Origin: Bacteroidales bacterium UBA4893
GTDB lineage: Bacteria; Bacteroidota; Bacteroidia; Bacteroidales; P3
Length of the DNA: 60,875 nucleotides
Assembly: GCA_002399025.1 (NCBI GenBank)
Contig: DHCV01000002.1
Coordinates: forward strand, 94,429-155,303
Direction of reading: 5' to 3'
Of this stretch, positions 34,569 to 43,565 are shown piece by piece. The position numbers were made by a program, and so were the translations under genes. The notes under the pieces were generated by a model. The model saw only the letters and a program-made list of their open reading frames with translations. It made no database searches and was not told the DNA's origin. Position 1 is the stretch's first letter; every line of letters begins with the position of its first letter.

Positions 34569-34593
34569 AAGGAGTGTATTTTGTACACTCCTT
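34569..34593 (-). terminator. Terminator of the 478-residue T9SS cargo gene
   Basis: A perfect 10-bp stem (34569-34578 with 34584-34593), a 5-nt loop, and a T6 run on the minus strand, 9 nt past the stop at 34602. Confidence 0.85.
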
Positions 34594-34601
34594 ACTTTGA
34601 T

Positions 34602-36038
34602 TTATTCAACAATAAACTTCTTTCGAATATTTCCTTTTTCGGTTCTAATATCTACTATATAGCTTCCTTTTGAAAAATAAGAAATATCGATTTCAATATC
34701 TTTTCCTTTATGTTTCTTTGAATATACATTCTGAGAAAGAGAATTGTAAATTGTTATTTCTTTAATCTCATCAGAAGAAACAATATTTATAAAGTCTGTT
34801 GTTGGATTTGGATAAAGATTTATCGTGTATTTATCTTCTTTTTTAACATCCAATAAATCTAAATTCCCATAATGAGAGTATCTTAACAACCAAGCATTAG
34901 AAAAATTGTAATTAATTATTGACATTACATCAATTATTAAACCTCCTTCTCTTGTTGCAGTAATTCCATTTATCTCTCTTTGAAGATTGGATTGATAATC
35001 ATTAAAAATATATCTATAATTTAAACTACCATCTCTTTTAAAATTAAACATCTCAATCCCACGAGAATTATATGGATTTGCATCTCTAAGTTGGCAAACA
35101 AAAAATATTGAATCTTCATTAATAAAATCTATTGATAATGATGATGTATTATAAAAATATTGATTAAACCAATGTATTGCTGGAGAACTAACAGAATAAT
35201 TATTATTAATTACAGTTTTACTTATTGTATTGTACATATCTACATAAATAGTATACAAGCCAGTAATTCCACAAACAATTGAATCATTAATTGTTTTAAA
35301 AAATAAATAATGTTTATCTGTATTAATACTATCTACTAAGTCTAATGAATTTTTATTGATGTAATATATTTTATTATCTAATGATGTTGTATAAGTTCCA
35401 TAAGCTACACCACTAATTAAAATATTATTAGCTTGTTCTTCAAAAGAAAAATCATGTAATCTTCTATTAATCTTTTTATATCTTAAAACATTTCCAAGAG
35501 TATCTAATATTGTTATTTTAAAAGAAGTTGAATTTAATACGCTATTACTATCAAACATTTCTATACGAGGGGCAGAAACAATTGCAATCTCTTTAGATTG
35601 TTCAAGAAACATATATTTATTATTAATTTCAATTAGACTGTCATTAATATTCACATAATTCTCTGTTCTATTTTCAATATCATAATAAATAAAAGAAAAT
35701 GAATCAACAACAAATAGTTGATTAAAACTTGTATCATAGTCATAGTGAAAGGCAGTATTTAATAGATATAATTTATTGCCATACTTAAACATATAATCTC
35801 TATCTGGTATTTCAAGAATATTCGTAATCTCTAAAGAATCATTATAATTGATAAATATATTATTAGCTGCTTTTGACCAATAACTATCATTATCATAGTT
35901 TTTAATTTTATAACTGAGCCCTTGCTTATTACTTAACTCTTTTATTTGAACACTATCACTCAAATATGTTTGATTAAAAGTTTGTGCCTTTATCCCAAAA
36001 CTTAATATTATTAAGCTAAGAATGATTATTTTTTTCAT
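34602..36038 (-). CDS. T9SS type A sorting domain protein, possible beta-propeller
   Basis: 478 residues. A signal peptide (1-19, ending IKAQ) precedes about 380 residues rich in short Asn/Tyr/Ser strands and turns, with a spacing that could form propeller blades (YYDIENRTENYVNI, KITILDTLGNVLRYKK, KIYYINKNSLDLVDS). The last 74 residues are a type A sorting domain (NLYPNPTTDFINI, ITIYNSLSQNVYS, GSYIVDIRT). Function is unknown; the propeller idea is an inference from strand pattern. Monocistronic, with its own terminator and a -7 element at 36062-36069. Confidence 0.78.
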   Translation of the reverse strand: MKKIIILSLIILSFGIKAQTFNQTYLSDSVQIKELSNKQGLSYKIKNYDNDSYWSKAANNIFINYNDSLEITNILEIPDRDYMFKYGNKLYLLNTAFHYDYDTSFNQLFVVDSFSFIYYDIENRTENYVNINDSLIEINNKYMFLEQSKEIAIVSAPRIEMFDSNSVLNSTSFKITILDTLGNVLRYKKINRRLHDFSFEEQANNILISGVAYGTYTTSLDNKIYYINKNSLDLVDSINTDKHYLFFKTINDSIVCGITGLYTIYVDMYNTISKTVINNNYSVSSPAIHWFNQYFYNTSSLSIDFINEDSIFFVCQLRDANPYNSRGIEMFNFKRDGSLNYRYIFNDYQSNLQREINGITATREGGLIIDVMSIINYNFSNAWLLRYSHYGNLDLLDVKKEDKYTINLYPNPTTDFINIVSSDEIKEITIYNSLSQNVYSKKHKGKDIEIDISYFSKGSYIVDIRTEKGNIRKKFIVE

Positions 36039-36061
36039 AAATTTATGCTTTTAACTTGTGG

Positions 36062-36069
36062 CAAATTTA
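36062..36069 (-). promoter_or_regulatory. -7 element of the 478-residue cargo gene
   Basis: TAAATTTG on the minus strand, 24 nt upstream of the ATG at 36038; no clear -33. Confidence 0.4.
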
Positions 36070-36243
36070 CAAATTTCTCCTTTCAATGTCATTTAAAATT
36101 CATAATAAATATTAAATCTAAAATAAATTGTTTACTTTTTTAAATTTTTTGTTGTTCTTATTAGTGTATTAGGAAAACAAAAAAATTATCTTTTGCAAAA
36201 GAATTATCCTAAAAACAAATGTTATTAATCTTTTAAAAAGCCG

Positions 36244-36251
36244 AAAGGAGG
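36244..36251 (+). promoter_or_regulatory. Strong Shine-Dalgarno sequence before the HU-like gene
   Basis: AAAGGAGG ends 8 nt before the ATG at 36260. Such a full anti-SD match is uncommon in Bacteroidetes, where most genes, including the others here, lack one. An out-of-frame ATG at 36253 lies in between. Confidence 0.8.
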
Positions 36252-36259
36252 TATGAAAA

Positions 36260-36691
36260 ATGGCTATAGGTTATGTGATTCAACTTAAGAAAATTACTGT
36301 AGGTGCTCTTCCTGGAATGAAATTCATTGCTCGTATTTTTAGAGAAAAGAAGATTTCTCAAAAAATGGTGGCTAAAGATATTGCTGCTCGTTCTGCTATG
36401 AGTATTGGAGACGTCTTAAATGTTTTGCAAACTCTTCAAGAAGTAATTGCAATCTATCTAAGTGAAGGAAAATCTGTTAAACTTGATTTGCTCGGAACGT
36501 TTTATCCAACTATTAAGTCTAAGGCAGTTAACACTAAAGAAGAAGCTACTGCTGAGATTATTGAAAAGATTGGAATGAGTTTTTATCCTACTGTTGACCT
36601 AAGAGAGACTTTGAGCAAAGCTGGTGTTAAGTATATTGATACAAACATTAAGGGTGTTCAATACAAAGACTCTGTAGTGGAAGAGTCGTAA
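36260..36691 (+). CDS. HU-like DNA-binding protein (Bacteroidetes HU-related family)
   Basis: 143 residues. Helical dimerization region VAKDIAARSAMSIGDVLNVL and LQEVIAIYLSEGKSVKL, then LGTFYPTIKSKAV, and the beta-arm part IGMSFYPTVDLRETL. This is the diverged HU family typical of Bacteroidetes, probably bending or packaging DNA. It shares the fold with the N-terminal domain of the HU-barrel fusion at 11423-12442. It is monocistronic, with a strong SD and a terminator. Confidence 0.88.
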   Translation: MAIGYVIQLKKITVGALPGMKFIARIFREKKISQKMVAKDIAARSAMSIGDVLNVLQTLQEVIAIYLSEGKSVKLDLLGTFYPTIKSKAVNTKEEATAEIIEKIGMSFYPTVDLRETLSKAGVKYIDTNIKGVQYKDSVVEES

Positions 36692-36788
36692 GGCTTTTCC
36701 AATGGTTTAAATGAATAAAAAGAGATTTCTTTTTCAATGAAAATGCTTTAAAGCATAAGCAAATCCAAGTGGTTTTGAACAAAAAATC

Positions 36789-36825
36789 AGAGAGATTATA
36801 TTTAATATAGTCTCTCTTTTTTTTG
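36789..36825 (+). terminator. Terminator of the HU-like gene
   Basis: A 12-bp stem (36789-36800 with 36806-36817, one T-G pair), a 5-nt loop, and a run of T, about 100 nt past the stop. Confidence 0.88.
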
Positions 36826-36857
36826 TTTTGTGTTTAAATATTCTGATTGTTGATGTA

Positions 36858-36960
36858 AAATAACGGCATCTTTTGACTAAATAACGAGATCTTTGATAGT
36901 CAAAGACGCCATTATTTGGTCAAATAATGAGATCTTTTGAACAAATAACGGCGTCTTTTT
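36858..36960. repeat. 21-bp phased repeat array with an inverted unit
   Basis: AAATAACG or AAATAATG units start at 36858, 36879, 36922 and 36943 (steps of 21, 43 and 21). In the middle, 36902-36917 is an inverted unit: it matches the reverse complement of 36943-36958 with one mismatch. A further palindrome CTTTGA-TAG-TCAAAG covers 36891-36905. The array fills the gap between the HU-like terminator and the end of ftsZ (36990). Confidence 0.85.
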
Positions 36961-36989
36961 TATAGTAACTTGCCTTTTTCTATGTTTCT

Positions 36990-38678
36990 TTAGTCTGGAT
37001 TGGAGTGAATGTAAGGGTTATCGTTGGCAAATAAGCCATTTTCATTTATATTAATGCTTGAACTTTCTCTTTCAGAAGAATAGTTTTTAAAGTCAACATC
37101 CATATCATAAGCCTGATAAGCAGGCGTTCTTAGAACTTCTTCCAAACCATTTTTATCTCTCATCATTTGAGCAAATAACTCCATTCTCTTTTGACGGTCC
37201 TCCATTAACTTTGAGTGATTATTGTTATAATGAGGATTTGTTGATTGAGTTTCTTTATGTAATTTTCTAATGTCAAATCCCTGGTCTAAATTTGTAGGGT
37301 TTTCGTTTGAAAAATCATTATTTTGTTGCTCTACCTCTACATCAATTTCGGTTTGTTGCTTGAGTTCAATTCCCAAAACATTATTATCCACGTGAGCCTT
37401 ATGGTCAATCACTTCCTTGTCTTTGATTTCCATTTTCTCAATAATGGTTTCTGGATAAACATCTAATGAGTATCGAGTGCTGCCTTGTGTTTGGACAATG
37501 GTTTCTTCTTGAGTTTTTTCCTCTGCAGTAATAATATATGGTTGTTTGATAAAGGCTTCTGTGGCTTTAATTTGATCAAGCTTTGAGATGTTTGTGTTGT
37601 CAACTTGCTCAAATGTCTGATTTGAAAGAAGGGTTTTCTTTTTTTGAATCACATCTCTTTGATAAGGGTTATAGATTTCCTTTTCTTCAAAGCCAGTTGC
37701 AACTAAGGTTATGTCAATTCTATCTTGATAAGACTCGTCATATTTTAGTCCCCAAATAATATCTGGTTCATTTTCTGTTTGAGAATGAAGATAATCTGTC
37801 ATTGCATCAACCTCATCAACAGTAATTGAAAATTGTTCTTCTGGAGATGTTGTTATGTAAAGGAGCATATTCTTTGTTCCTTTGATTTCGCAGTCGTTCA
37901 AAAGGTCGCTTGTTGCTGCAAGTCTAATTGCCTCAAGTGCTCTTTCTTCACCTTCTCCATAAGCTGTTCCGGTTCCCATAAGGGCAACTCCTGAGTTAGA
38001 CATTACACTTTGAACGTCTCTGAAGTCAACCATTACATAGGCATTGCTTGTGATTAGTTCAGCAATTCCTTTTGCTGCTCTTAGCAAAACATCATCTGCC
38101 ATTGGAAACATCTTTGGAAGTGGAATATTCCCTCTTTCTCTTATCTTGTCGGTATTAACGATTATGATTGCATCAACAACTTCTTTTAAGTTTCTTATCC
38201 CTTCTTCTGCTTGTTCTTTTCTTCTTTTCCCTTCGAAAGACAAAGGAAGTGTTACAATTGCAACAACCAAAATCTCATCATTTATCTTCTCTCCCTGCTC
38301 ATTTGTAAACTCTATCTCCTTAGCAAATTTTGCAATTATTGGTGCAGCACCTGTTCCTGTTCCACCTCCCATTCCTGCTGCAATGAAAAGCATTTGAGTA
38401 TTATTGCTCAACATTTGTTTTATTTCCTCTTCTGCTAATAATGCAGATGCTCTTGCCTTTTCTGGGCAGTTACCTGCTCCTAAGCCATCTTTACCTATCT
38501 TTATTTTATTTTGGACAGGACTTGAATCCAATGACTTCTGGTCAGTATTGCAAACAATAAAATCAACACCTTCTATTCCCTTATTGTACATATGATTTAT
38601 TGCGTTTGTTCCACCTCCACCAACACCAATTACTTTGATGTATTTAGAGTTTTCTTTAGGTGCTTCAAATTGTAACAT
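36990..38678 (-). CDS. ftsZ: Cell division protein FtsZ
   Basis: Tubulin-like GTPase forming the division ring. 562 residues: the conserved GTPase core (GVGGGGTNAINHM at 18-30, tubulin signature GMGGGTGTG at 102-110) ends at about residue 315. A long variable linker of about 200 residues, rich in Q, E, N and K, follows, then TPAYQAYDMDVDF and the C-terminal peptide NPYIHSNPD. The long linker is usual in Bacteroidetes. It is the last gene of the division cluster, 127 nt after ftsA. Confidence 0.97.
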   Translation of the reverse strand: MLQFEAPKENSKYIKVIGVGGGGTNAINHMYNKGIEGVDFIVCNTDQKSLDSSPVQNKIKIGKDGLGAGNCPEKARASALLAEEEIKQMLSNNTQMLFIAAGMGGGTGTGAAPIIAKFAKEIEFTNEQGEKINDEILVVAIVTLPLSFEGKRRKEQAEEGIRNLKEVVDAIIIVNTDKIRERGNIPLPKMFPMADDVLLRAAKGIAELITSNAYVMVDFRDVQSVMSNSGVALMGTGTAYGEGEERALEAIRLAATSDLLNDCEIKGTKNMLLYITTSPEEQFSITVDEVDAMTDYLHSQTENEPDIIWGLKYDESYQDRIDITLVATGFEEKEIYNPYQRDVIQKKKTLLSNQTFEQVDNTNISKLDQIKATEAFIKQPYIITAEEKTQEETIVQTQGSTRYSLDVYPETIIEKMEIKDKEVIDHKAHVDNNVLGIELKQQTEIDVEVEQQNNDFSNENPTNLDQGFDIRKLHKETQSTNPHYNNNHSKLMEDRQKRMELFAQMMRDKNGLEEVLRTPAYQAYDMDVDFKNYSSERESSSININENGLFANDNPYIHSNPD

Positions 38679-38805
38679 TTATATATGATTTTATTTATTA
38701 TTTATTCAAAAAATTCTATTATTTCAAGTTGTAAAAATAGTATATTATTATTTGTCATGAAACTCTTACAGATATTAGTTTTTAACAAGTTTTTGTTTAT
38801 AACTA

Positions 38806-40158
38806 CTATTCTGGTCCCTCATCCTTAAAAAGTCCTTCTAACCAAGATACTATAAAGCTTTTAGTCTTACCTTCGGAAGATTTTTTCTTATCATTTTGCT
38901 CTTTTTCATCTTCAACTTCTTCTTCAATCAATTCTTCTGGCTCTTCTTCTTCAATATTTTCATTTTGTTTTGAAGCCATTGGAGTTCTGTTAAGACTATT
39001 TTCTTTCTCCAATTTCTTAAGTCCTTCCAAAATCAAACCAATCCCTGTTGCGTGCATAGGATGAGTTATCTCCTCTGTTATTGTTCCTCCCAAATGATCT
39101 TGAGGAGTACCAACCCTTGCATCAATGCCTGTGATGAACTCAGTTAATTGAACACAATCCTTCATTTTAGCTCCTCCACCTGACAAAACAATACCTGCAA
39201 TGAGTTTCTTCTCATATTTCTTGGTTTTAATCTCAAAAAGTACTTGGTCAATAATCATCTCCATTCTTGCTTGAATTATACCTGCAAGTGTTTTCATTGA
39301 AATCTCCCTTGGATCTCTTCCCCTAAAACCAGGAATAGCGATGATTTCATCCTCTTTCGCAGATGCAGCCAAGCATGAACCAAAGCGAGTTTTGAGAGCT
39401 TCAGCTTGAGTTTTGATTATTGAACACCCTTCTTTAATATCGTCAGTTATTGCATTTCCAGCAAGAGGAATAACAGCTGTATGGCGAAGTATTCCATCAT
39501 GGAATATTGCAATATCTGTTGTACCACCTCCAATATCAACCAAACAAACTCCAGCTTCTTTCTCACTTGCATTAACCACAGCTTCTGCAGATGCAATAGG
39601 CTCTAAAATCAAATTCCTTACCTTGCAGTTTGCCATTTCAACACTTCTTATTATATTCTCAATATTATTAACATTGCCTGTAATGATATTGAAATTCCCT
39701 TCCAAACAACTACCTGGCATCCCAATCGGGTTAATAATGTCGCCATCACCATCAACAATAAAGCTTTGAGGAACAACATGTATTATTCTTTCACCTGGTT
39801 GTAGGACAAGGTTTTCCTGATCTTTTATCAATCGCTCCTTGTCAGCCTCTCTAATAATATGATTCTTTGCCTCAAGCATTATGTTTCCTCTATGTTGAAT
39901 ATTGCGAATTTGATGTCCAGCAATACCAACAAAGACCTCCCTAACAGTATATCCTGTCTTTTGTTCTACTTCTTCAATTGCTTTTTTAATAGAGATTGAT
40001 GTTTGTTCAATATTTCTAACAATTCCTCTATCAACGCCAATTGATTCGGATTTCCCCATTCCAAGAATAACAGGCTTGCCTTGTTCGTCTTTGGATCCGA
40101 TGAAAACTGCTATTTTTGTTGTACCTATATCGATACCAACTACTATTTCTCTTTCCAT
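38806..40158 (-). CDS. ftsA: Cell division protein FtsA
   Basis: Actin-like membrane tether of FtsZ. 450 residues: GIDIGTTKIAVFIG (phosphate 1), the SHS2 insertion around 85-165, DIGGGTTDIAIFHDG (phosphate 2) and GIVLSGGGAKM (adenosine motif). After an acidic linker (ENIEEEEPEELIEEE) the last residues FIVSWLEGLFKD form the amphipathic membrane-targeting helix. It lies between ftsQ and ftsZ, in the usual order. Confidence 0.96.
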   Translation of the reverse strand: MEREIVVGIDIGTTKIAVFIGSKDEQGKPVILGMGKSESIGVDRGIVRNIEQTSISIKKAIEEVEQKTGYTVREVFVGIAGHQIRNIQHRGNIMLEAKNHIIREADKERLIKDQENLVLQPGERIIHVVPQSFIVDGDGDIINPIGMPGSCLEGNFNIITGNVNNIENIIRSVEMANCKVRNLILEPIASAEAVVNASEKEAGVCLVDIGGGTTDIAIFHDGILRHTAVIPLAGNAITDDIKEGCSIIKTQAEALKTRFGSCLAASAKEDEIIAIPGFRGRDPREISMKTLAGIIQARMEMIIDQVLFEIKTKKYEKKLIAGIVLSGGGAKMKDCVQLTEFITGIDARVGTPQDHLGGTITEEITHPMHATGIGLILEGLKKLEKENSLNRTPMASKQNENIEEEEPEELIEEEVEDEKEQNDKKKSSEGKTKSFIVSWLEGLFKDEGPE

Positions 40159-40248
40159 ATTAATTTATTTTTATTTTATATATCATTATCTCTGTTAGGT
40201 TAATTCTTAATTTATGTTCTGCATATCTTCGCTTTTCAACACATAAAT

Positions 40249-41052
40249 CTATGATTCTCCTTTTTTTGTACAAACTACCTGATGTCTAAATCTTAAATCA
40301 ACAACAGAATAATTATCCCATCCACTTCTGGAGAAAGCTTCTTTATACAAATATCTAAGTTTGATAAGCTCATCTTCCAAGTCTTCATTCTGTCCAACCC
40401 TAATTATATAGTTTCCTATCTTAGGAATCAACTCAAAATTTCCTTTGTTGGGGACATAAATCTGGTCAATTTGATAACTAAGGATAGAATCATAAGCAAG
40501 TTTTTGAGCAAAATAATAGATATTTGAAAGAGTTTTGTCAAATCCTTTCTTGTTTTCAATATCTATTGTATCTAAATTATTCTCCAAATTCTTATTCCCA
40601 ACATCAATATTCCCGCTTGCAATCACAACATCCGTTAGTTGATTATCATCAATCAATATTATTTTTCCTAATTTATCAATATAGTATTCCTTATTTCTAA
40701 GAGTATAAAGCCTTACGATTGGTTCTCTTTGTTTAATCTCAATATTCAAAGCTCCTTTTAATGTTTGATAAACCTGAGCTTGTTCAATATATGGGTTAAG
40801 ATTTAAGAAACTTTCTATTTTCTTTATGTCAATATCCTTTCTTTGCTTGGTTAGGAAATCTCCAAACTCTTCTTTTAAGGACATGTTAATATTGTTTGAG
40901 AGAATTATTGTATCGCTTCTTCCATAGGAAATCTTAATATTCACATTTTGAACATTAATCTTCCCAGCATAGATATTTGAACACACTATTAAAATAATTA
41001 ATAGTATGATAAAAAACAGCGACACCAAAATTCTTTTTCCTCTCTTACTCAT
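40249..41052 (-). CDS. ftsQ: Cell division protein FtsQ/DivIB
   Basis: About 267 residues. A basic N-terminus (MSKRGKRIL), one membrane helix (ILVSLFFIILLIILIVCSNIY) and a periplasmic POTRA/beta domain with LNPYIEQAQVYQTLKGALNIEIKQREP, the best-conserved part of the family. Two starts are possible. The ATG at 41052 overlaps murC by 8 nt, the ATG at 41070 by 26; I prefer 41052. Divisome scaffold that contacts FtsL and FtsI. Confidence 0.85.
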   Translation of the reverse strand: MSKRGKRILVSLFFIILLIILIVCSNIYAGKINVQNVNIKISYGRSDTIILSNNINMSLKEEFGDFLTKQRKDIDIKKIESFLNLNPYIEQAQVYQTLKGALNIEIKQREPIVRLYTLRNKEYYIDKLGKIILIDDNQLTDVVIASGNIDVGNKNLENNLDTIDIENKKGFDKTLSNIYYFAQKLAYDSILSYQIDQIYVPNKGNFELIPKIGNYIIRVGQNEDLEDELIKLRYLYKEAFSRSGWDNYSVVDLRFRHQVVCTKKGES

Positions 41053-42388
41053 CTCTAAATCTTTCCTCAATAAGTGGAACCAAGTCAGCTATATCTCCAG
41101 CACCCATAGTTATTAGGATTTCTGGATAAAGTGCATCTAACAAATCCAAAAGACCTTCCTTTAAAGTATAGTATTTATCCATTTTATCAATCTTATACAA
41201 TAACGCTTTTGAACTTACTCCTTCAATAGGCTTTTCTCTTGCTGGATAAATATCTAAAAGCACGACCTCATCCAGTTTGCTTAACTCTCTAATAAAATCA
41301 TTCTCAAAATCCCTTGTCCTTGAATAGAGATGTGGCTGAAAGACTCCTGTAATTCTTTTATTAGGATACTGAAAACGCAAGGACTCAATAAAAGCCTTAA
41401 TTTCGTTTGGATGATGAGCATAATCATCTATATATATGAAATTATTTTTTTTTATCCTGACATCAAAGCGTCTTTGAGCTCCACTGAAAGATGAAACACT
41501 CTTTCTAATCTCTTGCTCAGTAACTCCACAAATTAATCCAACTGAAATTGCCAAAACAGCATTTTCAACATTATGTATTCCTCCATAATTCAAACAAATA
41601 TCGTAATAGACCTTCTCTGGAGTTCTTAAATCAAAATAATAACTTCCATTATAGTTCCTAATATTCACGGCATAATAATCTGCATCAAAACCTTTGATTG
41701 TGTAGGAATACTTATTATAAGATGTTTCTTCTTCCAATTCGATGTCTAATCCAAACTTATAAATTAATACTTCACTGGTCTTATCTGCAAATTCAACAAA
41801 AGACTTCTTTAACTCTTCCTTATTCCCATAAATATCTAAATGATCGGCATCAATTGATGTTATGGTTGCAATTGTAGGAGATAGATTTAGGAAAGACCTG
41901 TCATATTCATCTGCTTCAACGACAACATACTCACTCTTATGATTAATAACGTAGTTGGAGTTAAAGTTTTTTGAAATTCCACCCAAAAAAGCAGAGCAAC
42001 CAGTTGAACTATTATGAAGAATGTGAGCAATCATTGTTGAGCAAGTAGTCTTACCATGAGTTCCAGCAACTGCAATACACTTCTTTCCCTTAGTTATTTC
42101 ACCTAAAACCTGAGAACGCTTCTTCATTGGAAGATTATTTTCAACAAAATAATTATAAATAAGATTATCTTTTGGCACAGCAGGAGTGTAAATAACCATA
42201 TCAATACTATTTGGCAAAGTGGAAACATCATCATTATAGGTAATAGTCATTCCTTCCTTTTCCAACTCTCTTGTAAGTTCAGTCCTTACCCTATCATATC
42301 CGAAGATTCTATCGCCTGATTCATTTAAATATCTTGCAATAGCGCTCATTCCTATTCCTCCAATACCTAAAAAATAATATGTTTTCAT
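41045..42388 (-). CDS. murC: UDP-N-acetylmuramate-L-alanine ligase
   Basis: Adds L-Ala to UDP-MurNAc, the first peptide step of peptidoglycan synthesis. 447 residues: GIGGIGMSAIARYL (UDP site), the ATP loop AVAGTHGKTTCSTM, EADEYDRSF, the DADHLDIYG motif, and YAHHPNEIKA in the central part. All three Mur ligase domains are present, in contrast to the murD remnant in the same cluster. Its 3' end overlaps ftsQ. Confidence 0.96.
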   Translation of the reverse strand: MKTYYFLGIGGIGMSAIARYLNESGDRIFGYDRVRTELTRELEKEGMTITYNDDVSTLPNSIDMVIYTPAVPKDNLIYNYFVENNLPMKKRSQVLGEITKGKKCIAVAGTHGKTTCSTMIAHILHNSSTGCSAFLGGISKNFNSNYVINHKSEYVVVEADEYDRSFLNLSPTIATITSIDADHLDIYGNKEELKKSFVEFADKTSEVLIYKFGLDIELEEETSYNKYSYTIKGFDADYYAVNIRNYNGSYYFDLRTPEKVYYDICLNYGGIHNVENAVLAISVGLICGVTEQEIRKSVSSFSGAQRRFDVRIKKNNFIYIDDYAHHPNEIKAFIESLRFQYPNKRITGVFQPHLYSRTRDFENDFIRELSKLDEVVLLDIYPAREKPIEGVSSKALLYKIDKMDKYYTLKEGLLDLLDALYPEILITMGAGDIADLVPLIEERFRDE

Positions 42389-42412
42389 TTAATCTGACCT
42401 TTGTTTATTTTT

Positions 42413-43507
42413 CTATTTCTTTATTAATTCTTCCACAATTGCAACTATTCTTTTGTCAGCATCCTTAATTCCTAACTTAATAATATTCTCACTTAACTCA
42501 ATTTTCTTTTCACTATTCTTAATTAAACTATCTATCTCATTAATTAACACTTCTCTTGCTAAAGCATCCTTTACTAATATTGCTGCATTCTTTTCAACCA
42601 AAGCCATAGCATTCTTGGTTTGATGGTCTTCTGCAACATTTGGACTTGGAACCAAAATTGTTGGCTTACCAATAACGCAAAGTTCACTGATTGCAATGGC
42701 ACCTGCCCTTGAAACAATAATATCTGCCACACTATAAGCTAAGTCCATTTCATAAATAAATTCAAATACCTTAATATTATTTGAATTGTATTTGGATGCC
42801 TCATGCCTTGCTTTTTCAAAATAATTCTTACCTGTTTGCCAAATTATCTGAATATTATTATCAACACAATACTTTAATCCCAAAGCAATACTTTCATTTA
42901 TTGTTAATGCTCCAAGGCTTCCTCCCACTGCAAGGACAGTTTTCTTATTCTTATCCAATCCAAAATGACTCAACGCCGTTTCTTTCTTATCTTTAATATC
43001 GACAATATTTTGACGAATTGGATTTCCTGTAAAGTTTATTTTCTTCTCTTCAAACCAACGAGTCATATTATCATAAGCTACACAAATCTTAGAAACCTTC
43101 TTAGCTAATAACTTATTTGTAATGCCAGGATAGGAGTTTTGCTCTTGAATAAGAGTTGGAATACCAAGTCTTGATGCTGCTTGAAGAGTTGGACCAGAGG
43201 CAAAACCTCCAACCCCAATAACAATATCAGGGTTAAATCTCGTTATTATTTTCCTTGCTTTTATTGTACTTGAAATTACCTTAAAGGGAAATGACAAATT
43301 CTTCCAAGTCAATCTCCTTTGCAAACCACTAATACATAAACCCTCAATCTTATATCCTGCCTGTGGCACTTTCTCCATTTCCATTCTTCCTTTTGCTCCA
43401 ATAAAAAGAATATCAGCCTCAGGATGCTTCTCCTTTATAGCATTTGCAATTGCTATTGCCGGAAATATATGTCCTCCTGTTCCTCCTCCACTAATTATTG
43501 CTTTCAT
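42413..43507 (-). CDS. murG: Lipid II synthase MurG
   Basis: Transfers GlcNAc to lipid I at the inner face of the membrane. 364 residues: the N-terminal GGGTGGHIFPAIAIA loop, GVGGFASGPT and EQNSYPGITN. In the C-terminal half, VGGSLGALTINES, SRAGAIAISELC and PNVAEDHQTKNA form the UDP-GlcNAc site. Lies between ftsW and murC as usual. Confidence 0.96.
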   Translation of the reverse strand: MKAIISGGGTGGHIFPAIAIANAIKEKHPEADILFIGAKGRMEMEKVPQAGYKIEGLCISGLQRRLTWKNLSFPFKVISSTIKARKIITRFNPDIVIGVGGFASGPTLQAASRLGIPTLIQEQNSYPGITNKLLAKKVSKICVAYDNMTRWFEEKKINFTGNPIRQNIVDIKDKKETALSHFGLDKNKKTVLAVGGSLGALTINESIALGLKYCVDNNIQIIWQTGKNYFEKARHEASKYNSNNIKVFEFIYEMDLAYSVADIIVSRAGAIAISELCVIGKPTILVPSPNVAEDHQTKNAMALVEKNAAILVKDALAREVLINEIDSLIKNSEKKIELSENIIKLGIKDADKRIVAIVEELIKK

Positions 43508-43565
43508 ATAGTTTCTTTTATTAATTGTATTCTTCTTTAATCTCTCTATTTTCTATAGGTTGGTT

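Noticed and set aside
38044..38397. Plus-strand open frame within ftsZ
   Set aside because: Antisense to the conserved GTPase core; low-complexity translation, no family.
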